Part shown: piece by piece, positions 48,820-55,824 of the stretch
Position numbering within the stretch: the first letter of the stretch is position 1
Layout of the letters: each line of letters opens with the position of its first letter
IMG/VR virus record: IMGVR_UViG_3300031902_000007
Span: 1 to 62,118 of that record
Direction: 5' to 3' (one strand)
From: a virus
Length of the DNA: 62,118 bases
Notes under the pieces: generated by a model
Database searches by the model: none
Seen by the model: the letters and a program-made list of their open reading frames with translations, nothing else
What the model was told of the DNA's origin: nothing
Translations under genes and position numbers: made by a program

Positions 48820-49055
48820 GACTTCCTCATCTCATCAATCCACCCGTCCGGCCCCCAGATGCTGGGTTTGGTCTGTGGATTCGATCGGACCGGCCACACC
48901 TCGGCCGGCATCGGGTCAAGGGCCATGTTGTAGACTTCGGCCAGCACGTCGCAGGCGCGATCATAGCATTCCTTGGGCGGGTGTCTGAGTGCGCGGGCGG
49001 CTTCCAGCTCTTGGTGGAAGCACCGGCGGGAGACTTCGGCGGCTATGAGGTTCAT
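48816..49055 (-). CDS. Small phage protein of unknown function
   Basis: The ATG at 49055 gives 79 residues (MNLIAAEVSRRCFHQELEAARALRHPPKECYDRACDVLAEVY..); a TTG two codons earlier overlaps the upstream stop. ATGA overlap with the HerA-like gene suggests coupled expression. Confidence 0.55.
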   Translation of the reverse strand: MNLIAAEVSRRCFHQELEAARALRHPPKECYDRACDVLAEVYNMALDPMPAEVWPVRSNPQTKPSIWGPDGWIDEMRKS

Positions 49056-49057
49056 GG

Positions 49058-49405
49058 TCAAAACGGGATCTCCTCGTCATGAAGAACGCTGCAGGCTTTG
49101 CGCGGCCAGATGCGCGACAACACGCGATGCAGGAACATCCGGATCGGATAGGTCAGGCCGCGCCAGAACTCGCGGCGCTCTTGCTGGCGGCACCACGTAT
49201 CGTATTCGGCTTGCTGTTCGCGCTGGCGGTCGATCTCGATCCGATCGGCCCACCACGTCGCCGAGCATGCCTCGCAATGCGCGCGGCCTTCCATGTCGAT
49301 CTCGAAAACCTCGTGGTCGCATTCGTCCTCGGTCCCATCGTCATCCGGCGACCGGAGCTTCCACTCGTCGTAACTGTCGCGCCAGCTGTCGTCGTTCCAA
49401 GGCAT
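49058..49405 (-). CDS. Phage protein with Cys/His zinc-like site
   Basis: The ATG at 49405 follows cgggaggcggtg. The 115 residues begin MPWNDDSWRDSYDEWKL, a start I know from small conserved phage proteins. The middle CDHEVFEID..AHCEACSATW (three Cys and His) suggests a metal site; the C terminus is basic and helical. Role unknown. Confidence 0.6.
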   Translation of the reverse strand: MPWNDDSWRDSYDEWKLRSPDDDGTEDECDHEVFEIDMEGRAHCEACSATWWADRIEIDRQREQQAEYDTWCRQQERREFWRGLTYPIRMFLHRVLSRIWPRKACSVLHDEEIPF

Positions 49406-49448
49406 CACCGCCTCCCGATCACGACCGGCTCGACCAGAGCGCGGCGAA

Positions 49449-49682
49449 TCACTTGCCTGCCTCAAGATCAGCAAGCCGCTTCATGTCGGCCAAGGCATCC
49501 TCGTTTGTATCGAAGAATTTAACCGGAGAGATTGTCTCTATGCATGAACTCGCATCGTAGATCTTCATTGCGGCGACCGTGGTATCGAAGAAGGACTCCA
49601 GCGCCTTTCCGGCCTCGCCTGCCAGCGTAACGACCCAGCCAGCGCGGCAGTGGGTTTTCTCGCAAGTATGCCAATCGGTCAT
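49449..49682 (-). CDS. C-terminal domain of an interrupted Cys-repeat protein
   Basis: A 77-residue protein (MTDWHTCEKTHCRAGWVVTLAGEAGKALESFF..). The same frame is open upstream through IENIHQTVYAAASQPKALA, a Pro-rich linker and CSDCSGCSRC repeats to a TAG at 49938-49940, beyond which lies the N-terminal 46-residue piece. The complete frame from 50078 would make a 209-residue protein. As written, this domain may be made from the internal ATG. Confidence 0.6.
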   Translation of the reverse strand: MTDWHTCEKTHCRAGWVVTLAGEAGKALESFFDTTVAAMKIYDASSCIETISPVKFFDTNEDALADMKRLADLEAGK

Positions 49683-49820
49683 GGCGAGCGCCTTCGGCTG
49701 CGAGGCGGCGGCGTATACTGTCTGGTGGATATTTTCGATAACGGGGACGGGCGGCGGCCCGGCCGGAATCTTGCTCGGTTCTGCTTGGAGGTTTTGTTTG
49801 TAGTCGAGTTTGGCAATATG

Positions 49821-49966
49821 CGAGCAGCCCGAGCAGTCCGAGCAGCGCGAGCAGCCCGAGCAGTCCGAGCAGCGCGAGCAGCCCGAGCAGTCCGAGCAGC
49901 GCGAGCAGCCCGAGCAGTCCGAGCAGTCCGAGCAGCGCTAGCAGCCCGAGCAGACCGAGCAGTTGA
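49821..49966 (-). repeat. Cys-rich 27-bp tandem repeat
   Basis: The unit encoding RCSDCSGCS is repeated about four times with partial units at each end; sub-periodicity is 9 bases (one Cys every three residues). It is a coding repeat on the - strand. The TAG interrupting the frame lies inside it, where TCG would be expected. Confidence 0.85.
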
Positions 49967-50078
49967 CGCAGTTTTTGCAGTGCTCAAGGCTGTCCAATGC
50001 CTTTTGCGCCGCCTCATTTGTCCCAAAATATTCGATGGAACATTTGTTGCCTTTATCGTCATAAAGCCAAGTTGTCAT
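49938..50078 (-). CDS. N-terminal piece of the interrupted Cys-repeat protein
   Basis: MTTWLYDDKGNKCSIEYFGTNEAAQKALDSLEHCKNCVNCSVCSGC, described in parts: a beta-helix start to residue 32, then Cys repeats, ending at TAG after 46 residues. Changing that TAG to the TCG of the surrounding repeat would fuse it in frame to the piece at 49449. Readthrough, a recent nonsense mutation or a sequence error would each explain it. Confidence 0.6.
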   Translation of the reverse strand: MTTWLYDDKGNKCSIEYFGTNEAAQKALDSLEHCKNCVNCSVCSGC

Positions 50079-50089
50079 GTGACAGTCTC

Positions 50090-50287
50090 CTATGCTGGTT
50101 CGTGGAGTGCGCGGCGAAGTGCTTCCATCACTGCGGTTTCGTCGTAGCGGCTGGTGTAGGTGTGCCAGCGCCAAGCCTGCATGTGAGCGTCATGCTGTCG
50201 ATCACCAAAGAGCGCCTCGACCAGAACCTCAATAGGACCGGTGACCATCGTGTTAGCGGGGAGGGTAGTGAAGGGACTGCGGCGCAT
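50090..50287 (-). CDS. Small phage protein of unknown function
   Basis: A 65-residue protein (MRRSPFTTLPANTMVTGPIEVLVEALFGDRQHDAHMQAWRWHTY..). The start is within the boundary GGAGGCCTGAGCCATG, almost the same as that before 46241. Unknown role. Confidence 0.55.
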   Translation of the reverse strand: MRRSPFTTLPANTMVTGPIEVLVEALFGDRQHDAHMQAWRWHTYTSRYDETAVMEALRRALHEPA

Positions 50288-50290
50288 GGC

Positions 50291-50524
50291 TCAGGCCTCC
50301 ACGCGGTTGTCGTAGACCAGCACGCCGTCATTCCAAATACGTCCGTTGTAGGAAAACTTGCCGATGTACCCGCGCGGTCCGTCGCAGCCTCCGCGAACCG
50401 TAGGCTTGGGAAACGTCGAATTGCCCTCGCCGCTCTCGTCGCGAGCCTTGCAATACAGCGCGGACAGCTCGCCCATTGTGGCGGCGGTGAAGGTCTGATT
50501 TCGCATTTTGAAGGAGTAGGGCAT
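50291..50524 (-). CDS. Small phage protein behind the conserved promoter/leader
   Basis: A 77-residue protein (MPYSFKMRNQTFTAATMGELSALYCKARDESGEGNS.., YIGKFSYNGRIWNDGVLVYDN). Its leader (50525-50609) is shared with the gene at 59984, so it is probably expressed in the same phase. Function not recognised. Confidence 0.65.
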   Translation of the reverse strand: MPYSFKMRNQTFTAATMGELSALYCKARDESGEGNSTFPKPTVRGGCDGPRGYIGKFSYNGRIWNDGVLVYDNRVEA

Positions 50525-50609
50525 CTCGTTTCCTTTCGGCGTGCCAGTTTGGCCACGTCCTCAACCTAATCCCTCCATGGGCCATGTCAACTATTATTTT
50601 TACAGAAAC
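50525..50609 (-). promoter_or_regulatory. Conserved promoter and hairpin leader, copy 1
   Basis: On the - strand: an AT-rich box (GTAAAAATAATAG), TTGACA (complement of 50585-50590), 28 bases, then GTGGCCAAACTGGCAC (50541-50556), GCCGAAAGGAAACGA and ATG. The GTG-g-CCA-AAC-TGG-CAC part forms a small hairpin. The + strand copy at 59904-59983 keeps all distances and changes one pair of the stem compensatorily. Confidence 0.65.
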
Positions 50610-51148
50610 GTGGATTGCTGCGGCGGGCGGGGACCGAGGAACCCGGGCGATTCGGGAGATGGTCCGTAGGCCGGATTCCAGTTGCTGGTCCGCTGGTAAA
50701 TCGCGAGGATCGGCCGCCATTCCTCCGGGGTCAGCTTCCGGGGATCGACGCCAGAGGCTCCGGACGGGCTGGGCGGCCGTGGCGCGGCCCCCAGGCGATC
50801 CGCCGTCGACCGCACCCAGTTGCGCCAGGTGGCGGGCCAGTCCGCCTTGACGCCGTCCTTACCGGCCTTCGCCGACCAGAAATCCCGGAACCGCTCGGCC
50901 TCGCGCACGGCCTGCTTTGAGTTGAGGCCCTGGACCAGAGCATAGGCGAGATCGCAAACGAAATCCGCCGGGAGCCGCGTGGCTCGGTTCGGCGGATCGG
51001 GGACCAGATCCAATTGCTTCGGCTTCCGTTTCGCCGGGCCGGTCGATGCCGCCCCGGCTGCGAACGCCTTGGCGACCACGTCGCTTGCATCCGATATCGA
51101 AACCCCAAGCCCTACCAGCCGCTCGACCAGCCCGCCGATGTCGCTCAT
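50600..51148 (-). CDS. Helicase-loader/DnaT-like replication protein (candidate)
   Basis: A 182-residue protein. The middle (ADFVCDLAYALVQGLNSKQAVREAERFRDFWSAKAGKDGVKADWPATWRNWVRSTADRLG) has the F..FW....GK...K.DW..TW.NW signature found in C-terminal parts of phage replication initiators and DnaT-like loaders. The rest is Pro-rich. It may bring the DnaB-type helicase (52287-53699) to DNA. Confidence 0.6.
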   Translation of the reverse strand: MSDIGGLVERLVGLGVSISDASDVVAKAFAAGAASTGPAKRKPKQLDLVPDPPNRATRLPADFVCDLAYALVQGLNSKQAVREAERFRDFWSAKAGKDGVKADWPATWRNWVRSTADRLGAAPRPPSPSGASGVDPRKLTPEEWRPILAIYQRTSNWNPAYGPSPESPGFLGPRPPQQSTFL

Positions 51149-51170
51149 GTGGTGCTCCTTGGTTGATTGT

Positions 51171-52001
51171 TCATTCTGCGGCCTCTGCGATCTTGGGCCG
51201 ATAGGTCGCCGCGATCCATCTCGACAGCGGCAGCGGAATCTTCGCGATCATGGCGCTGGCCATCTTACGCTTTGGCGATCCCTTGTCGTGCATGCGGCCA
51301 GGTGAAATTGACCCGCGCGCCTTTTGCTCGGCATAGGAGCCAAACCAACCTCCGCTCACTTTGACGCCCCGATCATCATCGCGCGTGATATGCTCGCCCG
51401 GGTTGGTCAGGTGTCGCGTATGGGCCACTGCTGCGCTCTGGAAGCTTCCGCCATTTCCATCGAAGCTAAAGCCCTTGACCTTCGTTGCCTTGTAGACCGA
51501 TGGCATCAGCGCCGGCACGTCGCCCCACAGATAGAAGCTGCCGAACGACCAGCGAGCTCGCCCAACCCACGGCTGCGCGCCCTTAACGTTCTCGACCACC
51601 ATCGGGATATGCCGGCCGGCCGCCTCGCAGGCCTCGCGCTGGATGCGGAAGCATGCGTTAAACAGCGCATTGAGTTCGGCGAGTTCGGTCCCGGTCTCGT
51701 CGGCGCGGATCGCCGCGGCCTTCGCCTTCGCGCGGCTCCACGGCATCGCCATCCACGAATATTTCTGGCACGGCGGCGAGGCCACGATCAGATCAGCGTT
51801 ACGAAACTGCGAGCCGTGCAGCGTCAGCACGTTCTGAATGACAAGCTGCACGTGCTCCGGCCGCGGCTGCCCGAATTGACCGCACATGTCCTCAAGGTCG
51901 AACCCGACGACGCGCCAGCCTTCAGCAACCAATCCTTCGGACCAGCCGTGCAAACCCGTGAACAGGTCAATCGCCAGCGGCCTAGAATGCGAGTTGTTCA
52001 T
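51171..52001 (-). CDS. C5-cytosine DNA methyltransferase
   Basis: The ATG at 52001 gives 276 residues. Motif I is LFTGLHGWSEGL (13-24), motif IV SPPCQ (75-79) with the catalytic Cys78, and motif VI ENV (137-139). It is shorter than typical bacterial C5 enzymes. It would methylate cytosine in the phage DNA and protect against host restriction. The first bases (MNNSHSR) lie in a 21-bp repeat shared with the upstream gene start. Confidence 0.85.
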   Translation of the reverse strand: MNNSHSRPLAIDLFTGLHGWSEGLVAEGWRVVGFDLEDMCGQFGQPRPEHVQLVIQNVLTLHGSQFRNADLIVASPPCQKYSWMAMPWSRAKAKAAAIRADETGTELAELNALFNACFRIQREACEAAGRHIPMVVENVKGAQPWVGRARWSFGSFYLWGDVPALMPSVYKATKVKGFSFDGNGGSFQSAAVAHTRHLTNPGEHITRDDDRGVKVSGGWFGSYAEQKARGSISPGRMHDKGSPKRKMASAMIAKIPLPLSRWIAATYRPKIAEAAE

Positions 52002-52002
52002 G
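51982..52002. repeat. 21-bp direct repeat, copy 1 (pair at 52287-52307)
   Basis: The stretch beginning ctagaatgcgagttg is identical to 52287-52307. On the - strand it covers the start of the cytosine methyltransferase gene. The two copies are 305 bp apart and bracket one small gene. Confidence 0.9.
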
Positions 52003-52306
52003 AAATCCCCGCCGCGCTTTCGATCGCCTGATGCTTGTATCGTTCCCATAACCGGTCAAGGATGCGCGCCAATCGCACGCCCTCCAACCGCAGCGGCGAT
52101 CCCCCCGGATGATCCCAATATTCCAACCCACCAAGGTTTCGGCGGTACCGACGGAAAAGGCGGCGATAGCGCAGGCGGAGTGTTTTGGAGGCCATCCGCC
52201 CATGCTTCCCGCAGATGATCTCGCTGCACCCGGGAAACTTGTCTCGCGGAGCGGTGCGCCGGCAGAACGGGACGCAACATCGGATTCTAGAATGCGAGTT
52301 GTTCAT
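51998..52306 (-). CDS. Small Cys/Arg-rich protein in a repeat-flanked cassette
   Basis: The ATG at 52306 gives 102 residues. It starts with the same MNNSHSR as the methyltransferase because both starts lie in the 21-bp repeat. IRCCVPFCRRTAPRDKFPGCSEIICGKHGRM provides a Cys4/His metal site like small HNH or zinc-finger proteins; the rest is very Arg-rich (RLRYRRLFRRYRRN). It probably binds nucleic acid. Confidence 0.6.
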   Translation of the reverse strand: MNNSHSRIRCCVPFCRRTAPRDKFPGCSEIICGKHGRMASKTLRLRYRRLFRRYRRNLGGLEYWDHPGGSPLRLEGVRLARILDRLWERYKHQAIESAAGIS

Positions 52307-52307
52307 G
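52287..52307. repeat. 21-bp direct repeat, copy 2 (pair at 51982-52002)
   Basis: Perfect copy of 51982-52002. It spans the last codons and stop of the DnaB-type gene and the start codon of the small Cys/Arg-rich gene on the - strand. Confidence 0.9.
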
Positions 52308-53699
52308 CATCGCCTCACTGCGCTGCTCGATCTCGTAATCGCTGTTCCGCACTGCGTTCGACGCGATGTCACAGTAAACCTCGATTGTCCCGATGGGACC
52401 CATGCGGTTTTTCTCAACGATCAGCATCAGCTTATTGAAGCACCGCGTCATGGCCTCCTGCCACACGACATGCTCGGCGGTGCCGATCGGCGGTTCTTTC
52501 CGCTCGAGGTAATAGGCCTCGCGGTAAACCATGATAATCACGTCCGCGTCTTGCTCGATGTTTCCCGAATCTCGAAGGTCTCCCATGTTCGGCCGCTTGT
52601 CCTCCCGGCCCTCAACGCCGCGCGAGAGCTGCGAGAGCACGAGGGCGGCGCAATCCAGTTCCTTGGCCAGCGCGCGGAGCCCCGATGTCAGGTCGCCGAT
52701 CTCCAAATTCCGGTTTCCTTTGTACCGGGCCGGCGCTTCCATCAGCCCCAGGTAATCGACGATGAAGAAATCCAGCCCGCGCCGCCGCTTCTCCTGCCGG
52801 GCCCGGGCGCCAAGCATAGCCAGAGTCATCTTGGGCTGCTGCTCGATCCGGAGCGGCAGGCCGCGCAGCCGCAGCGCCGCGTCGCGGATCGCGGTGAAGT
52901 CTGCCTCGGTGAACCGGCCCGACCGCAGCTTGGTGTACTGGACCTTGGCCCGATCGTAGGCCTCATCCGTAATCATGCGCTGCGACAGCGCCACGTCGCC
53001 CATCTCAAGCGAGTAGAAAATCCCCTTGTGCCCGGCCGAGGCCATGGCGCGGGAAATTCCAAGCGCGACCCCGGATTTTCCACTCCCGGGGCGCCCTGCG
53101 AGGATGGCGAGTTCCCCCCGTTGCAGGCCGAGCAGCTTCCGGTCAAGATCCCGCAGCCCGGTCGTCAGACCTGACAGCATCCCATCGCGCTGGTAGGCAT
53201 GGGCCGCAGCATCGACCGCTCGAGCAATGGACTGGTCCAAGGTGAGGGACGGAACCGCCGAACCGACGCGCGCCGCCGCGATCTTGTCCAGCTCGTCGAT
53301 GCCCCAAGACGCCAGTTCGGCAGGGTCCGGAGCTTTCGCGGTCAGGAGCTGGTTTCCCACGGCGGAAACGGCCCGCCGGTGCGCCAGGTCGCGGACCATG
53401 GCGGCAAGGTCCGCCGCCTCCCCCACCGTACAGGCGGCCGCGGCAAGCCGCGCGAGGTACTGTTTTAGGTTCACCCCCGGCGCGATCTCCATTTCGGACG
53501 GCAGGAACGGAACCACGGTCAACGGGCTGGCCAGCTTCCCCATCGAGATCAGAGATTCGCAGACCTCGAAAATCTCACCGTGCACGGGCTCGAAGAAATC
53601 ATCCCGACCCATCCGCGCCGAGATAAGGGCGAATAGGTCGTTCTTTATCAGCACGGCGCCGAGGATCGCCTGTTCTGCCTCTGTCGAATCGGTCCTCAT
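52287..53699 (-). CDS. dnaB: Replicative DNA helicase, DnaB type
   Basis: A 470-residue protein. The N-terminal helical domain (EAEQAILGAVLIKNDLF.., FFEPVHGEIFEVCESL) joins a RecA-like core with Walker A GRPGSGKS (202-209), FYSLEMGDVALSQRM, Walker B LDFFIVDYLGLM (309-320) and LSQLSRGVEGR. It unwinds DNA at the fork as a hexamer. With no phage polymerase in view, it probably recruits the host replisome. Its last codons lie in the 21-bp repeat. Confidence 0.95.
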   Translation of the reverse strand: MRTDSTEAEQAILGAVLIKNDLFALISARMGRDDFFEPVHGEIFEVCESLISMGKLASPLTVVPFLPSEMEIAPGVNLKQYLARLAAAACTVGEAADLAAMVRDLAHRRAVSAVGNQLLTAKAPDPAELASWGIDELDKIAAARVGSAVPSLTLDQSIARAVDAAAHAYQRDGMLSGLTTGLRDLDRKLLGLQRGELAILAGRPGSGKSGVALGISRAMASAGHKGIFYSLEMGDVALSQRMITDEAYDRAKVQYTKLRSGRFTEADFTAIRDAALRLRGLPLRIEQQPKMTLAMLGARARQEKRRRGLDFFIVDYLGLMEAPARYKGNRNLEIGDLTSGLRALAKELDCAALVLSQLSRGVEGREDKRPNMGDLRDSGNIEQDADVIIMVYREAYYLERKEPPIGTAEHVVWQEAMTRCFNKLMLIVEKNRMGPIGTIEVYCDIASNAVRNSDYEIEQRSEAMHEQLAF

Positions 53700-54055
53700 G
53701 GCTTGTTCGCCAGTTCGAGGAGCACGGCGGCGTGACAGGGCTTATCCAGATGGCAGAAACACGCCAGATTCTTGCCGCGCAGGAAGCTCAAACCCTCCAT
53801 GATGCCGGCCCGCCTCTTGTCGCTCTCCGGTCCCTGCCACCAATCCCGGCCGCTCTGTGACGGGCCCAGCCAATCCCGAAAGCAGTCGACCACAAATTGC
53901 TGCGCCGTCTCGGCAGTGGCAAACCCGCTTTCGATCGCGGTCTCGATATCGAACGGGTTTCCGAACCGCCCCGGCCGGCAGACGTTGATCGTGTTCGGCG
54001 GCATCTTCCAACCCTTTGTGCGTTTGCGCTGGATGCGCTGTGGCTGGGTGCTCAT
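53696..54055 (-). CDS. DUF4326-domain protein
   Basis: A 119-residue protein. RIQRKRTKGWKMPPNTINVCRPGRFGNPF, FLRGKNLACFCHLDKPCHAAVLLELAN matches DUF4326, a small domain common in phages, with conserved Cys-x-Cys and Cys-His near the C terminus. The role is unknown. It overlaps DnaB and the Gp37/Gp68 gene by 4 bases each. Confidence 0.85.
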   Translation of the reverse strand: MSTQPQRIQRKRTKGWKMPPNTINVCRPGRFGNPFDIETAIESGFATAETAQQFVVDCFRDWLGPSQSGRDWWQGPESDKRRAGIMEGLSFLRGKNLACFCHLDKPCHAAVLLELANKP

Positions 54056-54783
54056 GCCGCCACCGGGAATTGGCGGACCACCAGAAAGTTAGGAGGGATC
54101 GGCCGTTTTCCGGCAAACTGCTTGAAGAAATACGCCACTCCGGCCTGCTCGCAGTCCCAGCGGATATCCTGTTCCCAAACCGCTTTCATTGGACGATATC
54201 CCGAGCCGCTCTCGCCGCCGCATATCAGCCAATCCGGGTAAGGACCACTCAATGGTAAACGCAGCGGCCCGATCGCCGGCTCATAGCTGATGAAGTGGAC
54301 TGCGGCCGGGATATCGCGCAGGATCGGCCAGCGGCGATCGTAAGCCTCTTGATCCTCGCATGTCGTGCCGAGCCACACGTTCTCGCGGCCATCCCCCCAA
54401 TTCGTCGGGAGCATCTTAGCGACGTTCTCCGGCCGCTTCGTCAGGATCAGCCAATCAAGTTCCTCCGTCGCATCAATCAAATCGAACAGATCGATTCGCC
54501 ACGATTGTTCGACGTGGTTGTCGAATACGTCGCCGAGGCTGGCGCAGAACACGCGCGGCCGCCGCCCGGTGCCACGAGCCGCTTTGGCCCAGCGTAACGG
54601 CTGTTTCCAATTCGCCTCACTAGTGCGCTTCCGCTCGCCATGCGGTCCCCACTCAACCTTGTGATAGCGTTTGTCCATCAGCGTCTCGGCATAGCAATTA
54701 TCGCACCCAGCCGAGACTTTCTGACACCCAATCCAGGGATTGAACGTCGAATCACACCAAGCAATTTCGGTCTTTTCGGCCAT
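54052..54783 (-). CDS. Phage Gp37/Gp68 family protein (DUF5131)
   Basis: A 243-residue protein. TEIAWCDSTFNPWIGCQKVSAGCDNCYAE has Cys20-x6-Cys27-x2-Cys30, resembling a radical-SAM cluster site. VFCASLGDVFDN, LDWLILTKRPENV, WLGTTCEDQ and FISYEPAIGPL follow the family order. These proteins are widespread in phages, and their reaction has not been established as far as I know. Confidence 0.9.
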   Translation of the reverse strand: MAEKTEIAWCDSTFNPWIGCQKVSAGCDNCYAETLMDKRYHKVEWGPHGERKRTSEANWKQPLRWAKAARGTGRRPRVFCASLGDVFDNHVEQSWRIDLFDLIDATEELDWLILTKRPENVAKMLPTNWGDGRENVWLGTTCEDQEAYDRRWPILRDIPAAVHFISYEPAIGPLRLPLSGPYPDWLICGGESGSGYRPMKAVWEQDIRWDCEQAGVAYFFKQFAGKRPIPPNFLVVRQFPVAA

Positions 54784-54813
54784 CTGGTTCTCTCCATACG
54801 GATGGTCTAGAGT

Positions 54814-55824
54814 TTATTCGGCAGCTTGGAGGTCAGGAAACGGATCGGCGTCAGACCCCCCAAGTTCGAGGGACCCTTGTTCTTCCTCTTTGCGGCCCTC
54901 GTAGGCGACCTGAATGTTCTTGATGGCCTGCCGATAGTAGGAGGGCTTCAACTCAATGCCGATGCCGCGGCGCCCATTCTGCAGAGCGCCGTAGACCTCC
55001 GACCCCACGCCCATAAATGGCGTAAGCACGGTTTCTCCCGGGCTGCTCCAAAGCGTGATGACCCGATCGATGACATCAAGCTGCAGCGCGTGGACATGCT
55101 TCTCGTCCTCGTCATCCTTGGCCTGACGGAACGGCAGCACGCGACCAATGCGAACGTCATCCCAAAATGCAGAGGCGTACTGTCGCCAGATCCAATGAGA
55201 ATACCTGTTCTCGATCTGGTTTCCAGTCCAACCGCGGTACTTCAAGAGTTCGGCTGGGATCTTGCGTTCGCCGGCATATTCCAAAAGCCCGACCGGGTGA
55301 GTGATCGGAATTTTGTTCTCGCCGTTGCGGCGGAACACCAGCAAGTAATCGGCAGACGCAACGCCACACCGCGAACTATCCTCGACCAAGGACCGATGTG
55401 CCAGGTTCTTCGCCATCGTTCGATTTCGAACCGCCAGAGGCTCTTTCCAAACCGCATAGCGCGCCTTGAACTTCCACCCATGCTTTTCGTGCAGCCGGAT
55501 GATATCACCCGGGAAGTCTGTCAGGGTGTCGTCTCCGGTGTTGCCAGATGGAACATCCATGCAATGAACGGCCGTCATCCGCCCTGGATGGGTGACGCGG
55601 GCGAGTTCCTTCACCACGAAGGAATAGTGCTCGAAAAACTGATCGTAGTCCGTGCAGTTGGAAAGGTCTCGTTCCGAGCTGCTGTAGCAGAACAATCCGC
55701 CGAACGGCGGCGAATAAACGGACAGATGGATCGACTTGGACGGCAGCGCCGTCATGACCTCGATGCAATCGGCATTGTAAGCCGCGTACCTGTCGGTCAA
55801 CTTCTGTTCGACGATTAAAGCCAT
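54814..55824 (-). CDS. Site-specific DNA methyltransferase, beta class
   Basis: The ATG at 55824 gives 336 residues. Catalytic motif IV SPPF (38-41) comes first and the SAM-binding motif (VLTPFMGVGSEVYGAL, about 268-283) last, the order of beta-class N4-cytosine or N6-adenine enzymes. It overlaps the SNF2-like helicase gene by 10 bases. I see no nuclease, so it protects phage DNA or forms part of a modification-plus-helicase pair. Confidence 0.85.
   Translation of the reverse strand: MALIVEQKLTDRYAAYNADCIEVMTALPSKSIHLSVYSPPFGGLFCYSSSERDLSNCTDYDQFFEHYSFVVKELARVTHPGRMTAVHCMDVPSGNTGDDTLTDFPGDIIRLHEKHGWKFKARYAVWKEPLAVRNRTMAKNLAHRSLVEDSSRCGVASADYLLVFRRNGENKIPITHPVGLLEYAGERKIPAELLKYRGWTGNQIENRYSHWIWRQYASAFWDDVRIGRVLPFRQAKDDEDEKHVHALQLDVIDRVITLWSSPGETVLTPFMGVGSEVYGALQNGRRGIGIELKPSYYRQAIKNIQVAYEGRKEEEQGSLELGGSDADPFPDLQAAE

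Noticed and set aside
49821-49966. CRISPR-like appearance of the repeated gagcagcccgagcagtc units
   Set aside because: No unique spacers: the units are contiguous, 9/27-base periodic and encode Cys-rich protein repeats.
49679-50062. 127-residue Ala/Arg/Thr-rich reverse frame over the Cys repeat
   Set aside because: Out-of-phase reading of the tandem repeat; the Cys frame has conserved-looking domains on both sides.
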